Source: Oxalobacteraceae bacterium OTU3CAMAD1 (lineage in GTDB: Bacteria; Pseudomonadota; Gammaproteobacteria; Burkholderiales; Burkholderiaceae_D). Taken from it: a DNA stretch of 64,000 nucleotides. The stretch is taken from the NCBI GenBank assembly GCA_024123915.1, contig CP099650.1, forward strand, positions 3,162,001 to 3,226,000, written 5' to 3'. Both the position numbers and the translations under genes were made by a program. The stretch's first letter is position 1. The number at the start of each line of letters is the position of its first letter. Below, one piece after another: positions 32,985-41,421 of this stretch. The notes under the pieces are model-generated. The model did not search any database and had not been told where the DNA came from. It saw nothing but the letters and a program-made list of their open reading frames with translations.

Positions 32985-33072
32985 CGTAGGGCGGATTGGG
33001 CGCAACGCCGTAATCCGCCATGAGCCGCCGACGGAGCTTGGCGGATTACGCTGCGCTAATCCGCCCTACGTG
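32985..33072. repeat. REP-like palindromes, inverted pair
   Basis: A long-type unit at 32985-33021 (arms around GGGCGCAACGCCG) and a short-type unit at 33038-33072 in inverse orientation, so CGTAGG and CCTACG face outward. It lies between the convergent LysR and copper-storage genes. Confidence 0.85.
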
Positions 33073-33106
33073 ATTTAGATGAGCGCTAAAGTTAGCGACA
33101 TTACGT

Positions 33107-33445
33107 TCAGGCGGCCATTTTTGCCATCTCGCGGCACGAGTGCTCGCATACCTCGCAGGCGCGCAAGCATTCTTCCATCCCATCCAGGTCGCGGCAACTC
33201 AGGGCGCACGCGTGGCATACCTCGGCGCACAGGCCGCACAGGCGGTCGGCGAACGGCGAGCCGCTCAGCTGGAGGTTGGCCGACAGCTCGCACACTGCCG
33301 CGCAATCGAACATCAACCGCAGGTGGTCCGGCGCCACGTGGCGCCCGCCCATTTGCAGGCAGTGCGTCATCGCGGTCTGCAGGCAGGCCTGATGACAGTT
33401 GGTGCAGGCGTCGATACAGTCCTGCATGTTGGTCACGGTATCCAT
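33107..33445 (-). CDS. Four-helix-bundle copper-storage-like protein (Csp3/DUF326)
   Basis: A 112-residue protein with 16 cysteines, at 10, 14, 17, 21, 29, 48, 52, 70, 73, 77, 80, 84, 93, 97, 100 and 104, many spaced CxxxC or CxxC along predicted helices. This is the pattern of copper storage proteins, in which cysteines line a four-helix bundle and bind many Cu(I) ions. No signal peptide is present, so it resembles the cytosolic Csp3 type rather than the exported Csp1 type. ATG 33445 follows AAAGGAA. It diverges from the MarR-GNAT gene across 145 bases. No copper-responsive regulator or pump is adjacent. Confidence 0.88.
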   Translation of the reverse strand: MDTVTNMQDCIDACTNCHQACLQTAMTHCLQMGGRHVAPDHLRLMFDCAAVCELSANLQLSGSPFADRLCGLCAEVCHACALSCRDLDGMEECLRACEVCEHSCREMAKMAA

Positions 33446-33533
33446 GGCGTTCCTTTCTTTTCCACGTTGACTAAAACTACATGGTAGGCCGGCGCGAGCG
33501 AGGCCTCTGTGCGCGGACTCTCTTTAAGAATTG

Positions 33534-33562
33534 TTGACTGAGTCAATCATATTGCGCATACT
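33534..33562 (+). promoter_or_regulatory. Promoter with palindromic -35 upstream of the MarR-GNAT gene
   Basis: TTGACT (-35, 33534-33539), 17 bases, CATACT (-10, 33557-33562). The -35 lies inside TTGACTGAGTCAA, a 13-base palindrome around a central base, a plausible autoregulatory MarR operator. The promoter position supports a start near 33579-33591 rather than further upstream. Confidence 0.65.
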
Positions 33563-33590
33563 TAACCCATCTACATCGATGGGAAAGACC

Positions 33591-34529
33591 ATGCACGACA
33601 CACTTTTCGACGACCGGGTCGCCGACGTCCGGGCCTTCAACCGCTTCTTCACGCGCCAGATCGGCGTGCTCCGCGAAGGCCTGCTGCACAGCGAATACAC
33701 GCTCACCGAAATGCGCGTGCTATACGAACTGGCCAACCAGGGCGACCAGCCGGCGTCCGCTCTGGGGCGCGACCTCGGACTGGATCGCGGGTATCTGAGC
33801 CGCATCCTGGCCAGGTTCGAAAGCCAGGGACTGGTGGCCAAGGTGCCGTCGCCCACCGACGGCCGCGCCAAGCTGCTGCATCTGACCGAACATGGCCGCG
33901 CCCTGTACGAACCGCTGGACCGCCGCTCGCGCGAGGAGGTCGGCGATCTGCTGTCGCGCCTTGAGGAGCCGGACCAGCTGCGCATGCTCGAGGCGATGCG
34001 CACCATCCGCCAACTGCTCGATACCGGCAGCGGCATGAAATACGCCCAGCCCTTCGTCCTGCGCCCGCACCGTCCCGGCGATATGGAGTGGATTACGCGG
34101 CGCCACGGCGCGCTGTACGCGGCCGCGCAAGGCTGGGACGCCAGCTTCGAGACCCTGGTCGGCGGGATCTGCGCCGATTTCGAACGGCATTTCGACCCGG
34201 CGCTGGAGCATTGCTGGATCGCCGAGATGGGCGGTGAGCGGGTCGGTTCGATCGCCGTGGCGCGCGGCGGCGAGGAGGGCGTCGCCAAGCTTCGCTTGCT
34301 GCTGGTCGAGGACAAGGCGCGCGGCGCCGGTCTCGGTTCGCGGCTGGTCGATGAATGCCATCGTTTCGCCAGGGCCGCCGGCTACCGGAAGATGCGTTTG
34401 TGGACCACCGACCAGCAAAAGGAGGCGCGCCAGATCTATGTCGCCAAAGGTTATGTGCTGGTCGCGCGCGAGCCGGTGCGCGCCTTCGGCCACGATATGG
34501 TCAACGAAACCTGGGAATTGACGCTGTAA
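33591..34529 (+). CDS. MarR-GNAT fusion: transcription regulator with N-acetyltransferase domain
   Basis: A 312-residue bifunctional protein. Residues 5-145 form a MarR winged helix (EMRVLYELANQG, LGRDLGLDRGYLSRILARFE, DGRAKLLHLTEHG). Residues about 155-312 form a GNAT domain with an acetyl-CoA loop at DKARGAGLGSRLVDECHRFA and LWTTDQQKEARQIYVAKGY. Such fusions are widespread, and substrates of the acetyltransferase half are mostly unknown. ATG 33591 is used because it sits 28 bases after the -10 box; an ATG at 33579 is also possible. It may repress its own gene and the divergent copper-storage gene, but that is inference. Confidence 0.9.
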   Translation: MHDTLFDDRVADVRAFNRFFTRQIGVLREGLLHSEYTLTEMRVLYELANQGDQPASALGRDLGLDRGYLSRILARFESQGLVAKVPSPTDGRAKLLHLTEHGRALYEPLDRRSREEVGDLLSRLEEPDQLRMLEAMRTIRQLLDTGSGMKYAQPFVLRPHRPGDMEWITRRHGALYAAAQGWDASFETLVGGICADFERHFDPALEHCWIAEMGGERVGSIAVARGGEEGVAKLRLLLVEDKARGAGLGSRLVDECHRFARAAGYRKMRLWTTDQQKEARQIYVAKGYVLVAREPVRAFGHDMVNETWELTL

Positions 34530-34605
34530 GTTCGAGACCCCCGAATTGCCTGCCCGGTGAATTATCTGGCACTATTGCCGGATTGATCTGATTTCCGGGA
34601 ATCGT

Positions 34606-37026
34606 ATGCAAAAGAGCAGGTTGACGGTGTGGTCCAGGCGGATCTTGTTGGTGGCGGTGGCGTTGCTGGTCTTGGCGCTGTTGGGGGTATGGTTGTATTT
34701 GCGCGGAAGCCTGTCTCAACTGGATGGCACGCGGCAGGCGGCGGGGCTGGAAACCACGGCAAGCGTCGCGCGCGACGAGCGCGGCGTACCGGTAATCAGC
34801 GGCGGCAGCCGGCTCGATGTCGCCTACGCCACCGGTTTCGTGCATGCGCAGGAGCGCTACTTCCAGATGGATTTGCTGCGCCGGGCCGCGGCCGGCGAAT
34901 TGTCCGAGCTGTTTGGCGCGCGCGCGCTGCCGATGGACAAAGCGCGCCGGTTCCACCGCTTCCGCGCCCGCGCCGATCTGGCGTTCAAGTCCCTGTCCGC
35001 GCAGGACCGCGCGCTGCTGGACCGCTACGCCGCCGGCGTTAACGCCGGCCTGGGCGCGTTGAGCACCAAACCATTCGAATACGCGCTGGTCGGCATGCCG
35101 CCGCGCGCCTGGTTGGCGACCGATTCGCTGCTGGTGATCTGGGCGATGTATTTCGATCTGCAAGGCAGCCTGCTACCGCGCGAACTCGCGCGCGGTTGGT
35201 TCGCCGAGCATGCGTCCGAGGAGCAGCGCGCCTTCCTGGCGCCGGAATCGACGCAGTGGGATGCGCCGCTCGACGCCGACAAGGTGCCGGGCGAACCGCC
35301 ACCGATTCCGGCGGCGGCGCCGGCGTGGTGGGGCAAACCCGGAACCGCCGGCACGGCGCCGTTGTCGAAAATGGCGTTCGCGCCTTTGCCCGCCGAGATG
35401 CTCAACACCGTCGGCAGCAACAACTGGGCGGTGGCGGGCAGCCGCAGCGACAGCGGCGGCGCCATCGTCTCCGACGATATGCATCTGGGCATACAGCTGC
35501 CCACCATCTGGTACCGCGCCGCCTTGCAGTTCCCGGACGCGAAGGGCGGCCAGCGCCGCGTGGTCGGCGTCACCTTGCCCGGCACGCCGGTGGTGGTGGC
35601 AGGGAGTAATGGCCATGTCGCCTGGGGCTTCACCAACAGCTACGGCGATTATCTGGACCTGATCGCGCTCGAAGCCGATCCGGCCAAGCCCGGGCAAGTG
35701 CTCACGCAGAGCGGCTGGGAGACGCCGTCGGAGCACCAGGAGACCATATTGGTCAAGGGCGCGCCGGCCGAAACGCTGGTGGTGCGCGAAACCTCGCTCG
35801 GCCCGATCCGCGAAGCGATGGGCCGCAGCTACGCGGTGCATTGGACCGCGCACACGCTGGCGGCCGTCAACGTGAACGTCCAGAAGCTGGAGGGCGCCGA
35901 TACGCTGGACCAGGCCTTGGCGATCGCGCCGACCCTTGGCATTCCGGCGCAGAACTTCGTCGGCGGCGACGACAAGGGCAACATCGGCTGGACCGTCGCC
36001 GGTCCGCTGCCGCGCCGCGCGCCGGCCGGCGTGGAGATCACCTATCCATTGAGCGCCGACGACAAGGCCGGCGTGTGGGATGGCTGGCTGACGCCGGCCG
36101 AATATCCGAAGGTGGTCAATCCCGCCAGCGGCCAGCTGGCCACCGCCAACAGCCGTCAGCTGGCCGGCGCCGGCGCGGCGTTCCTCGGCGACGGCGGCTT
36201 CGATCTGGGCGCCCGCACGCACCAGGTGCGCGAGGACCTGACGGCGCTGGGCGCGAAGACCGACGTCAAGAAGGTCTACGCCATCGCGCTGGACGACCGC
36301 GCGGTGTTCCTGACGCCGTGGCGCAAGCGCGCCATCGCGGCGCTCGACGGCAAGGCGGTCGCCGACCATCCGCGCCGCGCCGAAGCGCTGGAGCTGTTGA
36401 AAACCAGTTGGACCGGCAGGGCCAGCGTCGACTCGGTGGGCTACCGCATCACGCGTGCTTATATGTACGCGCTGTACGACATCCTGTTCGAGAACGCCGA
36501 CCAGCAGATGGCCGCGATCGATCCGAAAGCGAGTATGGCGGCCATCAGCGCGCGCTGGCCGGTGGTGCTGGCGCGCCTGCTGGACGCGCAGCCGCCCGGA
36601 TGGCTGCCGCCGCAGTTCGCCGACTGGCAGGTCTTGCAACTGACGGCGCTGGACCGCGTGATCGCCGATCTGACCAAGGACGGCGAGCCGTTTTCGGAGG
36701 CCACCTGGGGCAGGCGCAATACCGCCGCCAGCGCCCATCCGATGGCGTCGGCGCTGCCGGTGGTCGGCCGTTTCCTGAAGGTGGCGCCGGACATGTTGTC
36801 GGGCGACCAGCACATGCCGCGCGTGGCCGGACCGACGTTCGGACAGTCCGAACGCATGACGGTGACGCCGGGGCGCGAGCAGGAAGGCATATTTAATATG
36901 CCGGCGGGCCAGAGCGGCCATCCCTTGTCGCCGAATTTCCTCGGCGGACGCGAGGATTGGCTCGGCGCACGCGAGTCGCCGTTGCTGCCGGGGCCGGTGA
37001 AGCACACGCTGACGTTCGTGAAGTAA
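34606..37026 (+). CDS. Penicillin acylase family protein (Ntn hydrolase), membrane-anchored
   Basis: An 806-residue amidohydrolase of the penicillin G/cephalosporin/AHL acylase family (peptidase S45). A membrane segment at residues 12-32 serves as signal or anchor. The alpha-subunit region contains YATGFVHAQERYFQMDLLRR. Autocleavage should occur before Ser271 in TVGSNNWAVAG, exposing the N-terminal serine nucleophile of the beta subunit. A linker rich in Pro and Ala precedes it. Members hydrolyse beta-lactam side chains, acyl-homoserine lactones or other amides; the substrate cannot be predicted here. It is a single gene between the MarR-GNAT and carbamoyltransferase genes. Confidence 0.92.
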   Translation: MQKSRLTVWSRRILLVAVALLVLALLGVWLYLRGSLSQLDGTRQAAGLETTASVARDERGVPVISGGSRLDVAYATGFVHAQERYFQMDLLRRAAAGELSELFGARALPMDKARRFHRFRARADLAFKSLSAQDRALLDRYAAGVNAGLGALSTKPFEYALVGMPPRAWLATDSLLVIWAMYFDLQGSLLPRELARGWFAEHASEEQRAFLAPESTQWDAPLDADKVPGEPPPIPAAAPAWWGKPGTAGTAPLSKMAFAPLPAEMLNTVGSNNWAVAGSRSDSGGAIVSDDMHLGIQLPTIWYRAALQFPDAKGGQRRVVGVTLPGTPVVVAGSNGHVAWGFTNSYGDYLDLIALEADPAKPGQVLTQSGWETPSEHQETILVKGAPAETLVVRETSLGPIREAMGRSYAVHWTAHTLAAVNVNVQKLEGADTLDQALAIAPTLGIPAQNFVGGDDKGNIGWTVAGPLPRRAPAGVEITYPLSADDKAGVWDGWLTPAEYPKVVNPASGQLATANSRQLAGAGAAFLGDGGFDLGARTHQVREDLTALGAKTDVKKVYAIALDDRAVFLTPWRKRAIAALDGKAVADHPRRAEALELLKTSWTGRASVDSVGYRITRAYMYALYDILFENADQQMAAIDPKASMAAISARWPVVLARLLDAQPPGWLPPQFADWQVLQLTALDRVIADLTKDGEPFSEATWGRRNTAASAHPMASALPVVGRFLKVAPDMLSGDQHMPRVAGPTFGQSERMTVTPGREQEGIFNMPAGQSGHPLSPNFLGGREDWLGARESPLLPGPVKHTLTFVK

Positions 37027-37110
37027 AGGCAGAACTAACCCGGCATCCCGACGCTCTAACCTGCAGGACGCAATGTGCGGTGCGTTGCGTCGCGGCACGG
37101 GGAGGCGGCG

Positions 37111-38802
37111 ATGGATGACGGACCGGTGGTGTTGGGCATAAACCGAACGCAGGACGCCAGCGCTTGCCTGCTGCGCGGCTCGACCTTGCAGTGGGCGGTG
37201 CAGAAGGAGCGGCTGAGCCGTGTCAAGCATCACTGGGGCCGGCCGGGCGATCTGCAAGACTATTACGCGGCGCGCCTGCCGGGACTGGACGCGCCGGTCG
37301 ACGTGCTGGTCGAATGTTATTCGTCCGACGCCGAGATCGACAATCTGGTCGCCTACGAGCGCGAGCTGGCCACGACCCTGAAGCTGGCGCCGCACGCGCG
37401 CCGCGCCCGCATCTCGCACCATGCGGCGCATTTATATAGCGCCTTCCATCCGTCGCCGTTCACGCGGGCCGCGGTCATGGTCATCGACGGCCAGGGCAGC
37501 GCGGTCGTCGATTTCACCGAGCATTGGGCCGACGCGGCCGCCGTGCCGGGCCACTGGCGCGAGGTGTCGTCGTTTTATATGGCCGCCCGCGACCATGTCG
37601 GGCGCATCGATTGCATCGGCAAGCAGCTGTGGGAGCGCGACGAGCAACAGCCCGCCGGCCTCGGCATGTTCTATTTCATGCTGACCCAGGCGATTTTTCC
37701 CGGCGAGGGCAACGAGGGCAAGGTGATGGGCCTGGCGCCGTTCGGCGACCCTTATGCGCTGGGCATGCCGCCGCTCGAAGTCGACGGCTGCCGGGTGTTC
37801 ATGCCGGATCGCTGGCGCGCGCTGCTGGCCGAGCGCGAGCGCTTCCGCTACGCGCCGACGGGCGGCGGCGTCCTCCAGGACATCGCCAATCTGGCGGCGG
37901 CGGGCCAGTCCGCCTTCGAGGACGCGCTGTTGCAGGTGGCGCGCTGGCTGCACGCGCGCACCGGCGCCGACCAGTTGTGCTTTGCCGGCGGCACCGCGCT
38001 TAATTGTTCGGTCAACGAGCGGCTGCTGTGCGAAACGCCGTTTCGCTCGCTGTTCATCCCGCCGACGCCGGGCGACGGCGGCACCGCGCTCGGTTGCGCC
38101 GTCTACGGCCTGACCGAACTGGCCGAACGCCGCTGCGATTTCCGCTGGCGCGACGATTATCTGGGACCGCCGCCGGATGACGCCGATATCGAGGCGGCGC
38201 TGCGCGACGCCGACGACCTGCTGGTCGAGCGCCTGGATAGCCGGGAGGCCTTGTGCGCGCGCATGGTCGATCTGCTGGCCGACAACAAGGCGCTGGCGCT
38301 GTTCCAGGGGCGCAGCGAATTCGGCCCGCGCGCGCTGGGACACCGCAGCATACTGGCCGATCCGCGCGGCGAGCGGATGCGGGACTGGATCAACGCCCGC
38401 GTCAAGCAGCGCGAATGGTTTCGGCCGCTGGCGCCGGCGGTGCTGCTGGAGCGGGCCGGCGAATACTTCGACCTGATGCATCCGGCGCCGTTCATGCAAT
38501 TCGCGGTGCCGGTCACCCCGTTCGGCGCCCAGCGGCTGGGCGCCACCACGCACATCGACCGCAGCGCCCGACTGCAAAGCGTGGGGCCGGATGACGACCC
38601 CTTGCTGCGCGCATTGCTGCTGGCGTTCGAGGCGCGCACCGGCGTGCCGGTGCTGCTCAACACATCGTTCAACCGCAAGGACGAACCGATCGTCGAGACA
38701 CCATCGGAGGCGGTGGAGGCGTTCCGTGCCACGCCGCTGCATGCGCTGGCAATGCCACCCTACTTGGTGCGCAAAAGGGTGGAACCCGATGCACCGTTCT
38801 GA
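37111..38802 (+). CDS. Carbamoyltransferase (NodU/CmcH family)
   Basis: A 563-residue enzyme transferring a carbamoyl group from carbamoyl phosphate to a hydroxyl. The N-terminal Kae1-like domain has GINRTQDASACLL, SHHAAHLYSAF (metal-binding His at 103, 104 and 107) and VIDGQGS. The C-terminal YrdC-like-partner domain includes FQGRSEFGPRALGHRSILA and PVLLNTSFN. Relatives decorate Nod factors, antibiotics or lipopolysaccharide heptose. ATG 37111 has GGAGG 5 bases upstream. It is followed after 9 bases by the dimethylformamidase-like gene and then a GT9 transferase, so a sugar of a surface glycan is a likely acceptor. Confidence 0.93.
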   Translation: MDDGPVVLGINRTQDASACLLRGSTLQWAVQKERLSRVKHHWGRPGDLQDYYAARLPGLDAPVDVLVECYSSDAEIDNLVAYERELATTLKLAPHARRARISHHAAHLYSAFHPSPFTRAAVMVIDGQGSAVVDFTEHWADAAAVPGHWREVSSFYMAARDHVGRIDCIGKQLWERDEQQPAGLGMFYFMLTQAIFPGEGNEGKVMGLAPFGDPYALGMPPLEVDGCRVFMPDRWRALLAERERFRYAPTGGGVLQDIANLAAAGQSAFEDALLQVARWLHARTGADQLCFAGGTALNCSVNERLLCETPFRSLFIPPTPGDGGTALGCAVYGLTELAERRCDFRWRDDYLGPPPDDADIEAALRDADDLLVERLDSREALCARMVDLLADNKALALFQGRSEFGPRALGHRSILADPRGERMRDWINARVKQREWFRPLAPAVLLERAGEYFDLMHPAPFMQFAVPVTPFGAQRLGATTHIDRSARLQSVGPDDDPLLRALLLAFEARTGVPVLLNTSFNRKDEPIVETPSEAVEAFRATPLHALAMPPYLVRKRVEPDAPF

Positions 38803-38811
38803 GGGCGCGCT

Positions 38812-40212
38812 ATGATTCAGCTCTATCCCGCGCCCGCCAGCGTGCTGCCCGGACAGCGGCTGGTGCTGCACGTGTCGACCGACCGGCCGCGCTTTCGCGT
38901 GCATTTCTTCCGCTGGAGCGTGACCCTGCAGCCCGTGCTGCGCTCGGACTGGCTGCGCGGCGAACACGCGCCCCCGCGCGGACCGGACGAGGACTGGGAC
39001 TGGCCCGCCTATGGTTTCGAGATCCCCGGAGACTGGAGCTCGGCCGTCTACATCGCCTGCTGCGAAGCGGACGGCGCGCCGCCGCCGGCGCCATGGATGC
39101 CGCAGGCGGCCGCGCTGTTCGTGGTGCGCGGCGCCGCGCGCGGAGGCCTGCTGGTCAAGCTGCCGTTGGCGACCTGGCACGCTTATAACCACAGCGGAGG
39201 TGGCTGCTTATACGACAATCCACCGCGCTCGACGCATCCTCCGGGCGCGCGACTGTCGCTGCGGCGTCCCGGCGGTGGCACGGGCGGCACGATCTTCGGC
39301 GCGCCGGATCATTACGACACCAGTTCGCCGCGCCAGAGCTTTGCGCACTGGGACGCGCGCTTCATCCGCTGGCTGCTGCGCAACGGATACGAGCCGGAGT
39401 TCTGCACCGACTTCGATGTCCACGCCGACCCCGGTCTGTGCGGACGCTACCGCTTGCTGCTGAGCGCCGGCCACGACGAATACTGGAGCGAGCCGGCGCG
39501 CGACCATGTGGAAGCGTTCATTGCCAACGGCGGCAACGCGGCCTTCTTCGCCGCCAATCTGTGCTGGTGGCGCATCCACTACGTCGACGAGGGCCGGGCC
39601 ATGGTCTGCCACCAGGGCGGTCCGCACGGCGCGCTCGATCACTGGTGGCCGCGCGGCGGCGCCGGCCGGCCGGAGGACGCGCTGGGCGGCGCCAGTTACC
39701 GGCACGGCGGCGGATGGTGGGATGGGCCGCGCCGCAGCCGGGGCTATACGGTGCATGCCGCCGACCATTGGGCCTTCGCCGGTACCGGCCTGCGGCGCGG
39801 GGAGGTGTTCGGCGCGGATACGCGGCCACCGCTGGTCGGCTATGAGTGCGATGGTGTCCCGGTGGAGCGCGAAGCGGGAGCGGTAGCCGGGACGGGAGCG
39901 TGCGCCGGCGCTTCGGATGCCTTGCCGCGCCTGGCGCCCGGGGCGGCCGGTTACGGCACGCCGCAGACCTACGAACTGCTTGCCAGCAGCGTGCTGGATG
40001 AGGGCTGGCAGGAGTTGCCGGCCCGCGAGCGACACGAGGCGGGGCAGGGCATCCACGCCGCCTGCATGGGTATCTTCGTACGTGGCGGCACGGTGTTCAG
40101 TGCGGGCACGACCGATTGGGCGCAGGTGCTCGACAGTGGGCAGGACAGGCACGTGGAACGCATCACCGCCAACGTCATCGAGCGCCTGCTGGCGAACGGG
40201 GAGGCGCGATGA
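38812..40212 (+). CDS. N,N-dimethylformamidase beta-subunit-like protein
   Basis: A 466-residue protein resembling the large-subunit domain of N,N-dimethylformamidase. Recognisable segments are LATWHAYNHSGGGCLYDNPP, DFDVHADPGLC, LLLSAGHDEYWS, NAAFFAANLCWWR and the late AACMGIFVRGGTVFSAGTTDW. The true enzyme hydrolyses dimethylformamide with an iron centre. In this context, between a carbamoyltransferase and a GT9 transferase, a role in handling an amide or carbamoyl-modified sugar is more plausible, but this is speculation. There is no signal peptide. The start is 9 bases after the carbamoyltransferase stop, and its stop overlaps the GT9 start. Confidence 0.8.
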   Translation: MIQLYPAPASVLPGQRLVLHVSTDRPRFRVHFFRWSVTLQPVLRSDWLRGEHAPPRGPDEDWDWPAYGFEIPGDWSSAVYIACCEADGAPPPAPWMPQAAALFVVRGAARGGLLVKLPLATWHAYNHSGGGCLYDNPPRSTHPPGARLSLRRPGGGTGGTIFGAPDHYDTSSPRQSFAHWDARFIRWLLRNGYEPEFCTDFDVHADPGLCGRYRLLLSAGHDEYWSEPARDHVEAFIANGGNAAFFAANLCWWRIHYVDEGRAMVCHQGGPHGALDHWWPRGGAGRPEDALGGASYRHGGGWWDGPRRSRGYTVHAADHWAFAGTGLRRGEVFGADTRPPLVGYECDGVPVEREAGAVAGTGACAGASDALPRLAPGAAGYGTPQTYELLASSVLDEGWQELPARERHEAGQGIHAACMGIFVRGGTVFSAGTTDWAQVLDSGQDRHVERITANVIERLLANGEAR

Positions 40213-41264
40213 ACCCGCCGCTGCTGCAGCGCATAGGCGAAGGTCCCGTGGCAGTATTCCGCGCGTTGTACCTGGGCGACATGCTGTGCGCGGTGCCGGC
40301 GTTGAAGGCGCTGCGTATGGCCTTGCCGCGCTCCCGCATAGTCCTTGTGGGCCTGCCGTGGGCCGAGCAGTTCTCCAGGCGCTACAGCGCCTATGTCGAC
40401 GACTTCATCGCCTTTCCCGGCCATCCCGATCTGCCGGAACAGCCGGCGCTGCCGTACGCGCAGGAGGAATTCTATTCGCATATGCGCGGGCAGGAGTTCG
40501 CGCTGGCGTTGCAGATGCATGGCAGCGGCGAGGTCAGCAATGGAATCGTCGGTGCGTTCGGCGCCCGCGTGCAGGCCGGCTACGGCACCGTCGCCAGGTC
40601 GCCGTGCGGCACCAGGCATGCCTTGCCTTTTCCGGGACACGGGGCGGAGCCGTTGCGTTTGCTGCGGCTGGTGCGGTGGCTGGGCGCCGACGCCATTGGT
40701 TGCCGCATGGAGTTTCCGTTGATGCAGGAAGACTGGGACGAGTTGGCACAGACCGGCGCCGCGCGCGGTCTGCATGCCGGCAGTTACGTTTGCATTCATG
40801 CCGGGGCGCGCACGCGCGACAAATGCTGGCCGCCGGCGCGCTTCGCCGAAGTGGCGGACCGGTTGGCGTTCGAGCATGGGTTGAAGATCGTTCTTACCGG
40901 TTCCGCCAGCGAGGCCGATCTGGCCGATGCCGTGGCCGATCGCATGAGCACGCCCGCGATCAACGCCACGGTGCCGATGTCGGTGGGGGCGATGGCGGCG
41001 TTGATGAGCGGGGCGCGGTTGTTGATCAGCAATGACACCGGCGTGTCCCATATCGCCGCCGGCTTGGGGTTGAGGAGTGTGGTGATCTTCAGCAAAGCCG
41101 ACATGGGGCGTTGGGCGCCGCTGAACCGGCGGCTGCATCGCTGCATCCGCGACCCGGAAGCGCGAAAGACGCAACTGGTGCTGGCGCAGGCGCGCTCGCT
41201 GCTGGTGGCGGCGCGGATGGCGGATGCGGCGCAGCGGCGTCATTGGGCGTGGGTGTATGCATAA
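40209..41264 (+). CDS. GT9-family glycosyltransferase (heptosyltransferase-like)
   Basis: A 351-residue GT-B transferase of family 9, the ADP-heptose:LPS heptosyltransferase group. Motifs are VFRALYLGDMLCAVPALKAL near the N terminus, VCIHAGARTRDKCWPPARFAEV at the donor domain and LLISNDTGVSHIAAGLGLRSV. The start overlaps the preceding stop (ATGA). It is the last gene of this plus-strand unit and is followed by an inverted pair of REP-like repeats. Together with two further GT9 genes and a GmhB-like phosphatase nearby, transfer of heptose is likely. Confidence 0.9.
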   Translation: MNPPLLQRIGEGPVAVFRALYLGDMLCAVPALKALRMALPRSRIVLVGLPWAEQFSRRYSAYVDDFIAFPGHPDLPEQPALPYAQEEFYSHMRGQEFALALQMHGSGEVSNGIVGAFGARVQAGYGTVARSPCGTRHALPFPGHGAEPLRLLRLVRWLGADAIGCRMEFPLMQEDWDELAQTGAARGLHAGSYVCIHAGARTRDKCWPPARFAEVADRLAFEHGLKIVLTGSASEADLADAVADRMSTPAINATVPMSVGAMAALMSGARLLISNDTGVSHIAAGLGLRSVVIFSKADMGRWAPLNRRLHRCIRDPEARKTQLVLAQARSLLVAARMADAAQRRHWAWVYA

Positions 41265-41291
41265 GGCCTGATCGCAGAAAGTCCAACATAA

Positions 41292-41388
41292 CACGTAGGG
41301 CGGATTAGGCGGAACGCCGTAATCGGCCATCTATGGGCCGTCGAGACGCATGCATGGCGGATTACGCTTCGCTAATCCGCCCTACGTG
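41292..41388. repeat. REP-like palindromes, inverted pair
   Basis: A long-type unit (CACGTAGGGCGGATTA, GGCGGAACGCCG, TAATCGGCC) and a short-type unit in inverse orientation ending TAATCCGCCCTACGTG. It occupies the gap between two convergent GT9 genes. Confidence 0.87.
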
Positions 41389-41421
41389 TCTCCGAGGTAT
41401 ATCTGGCTATCTGTCCGATCG

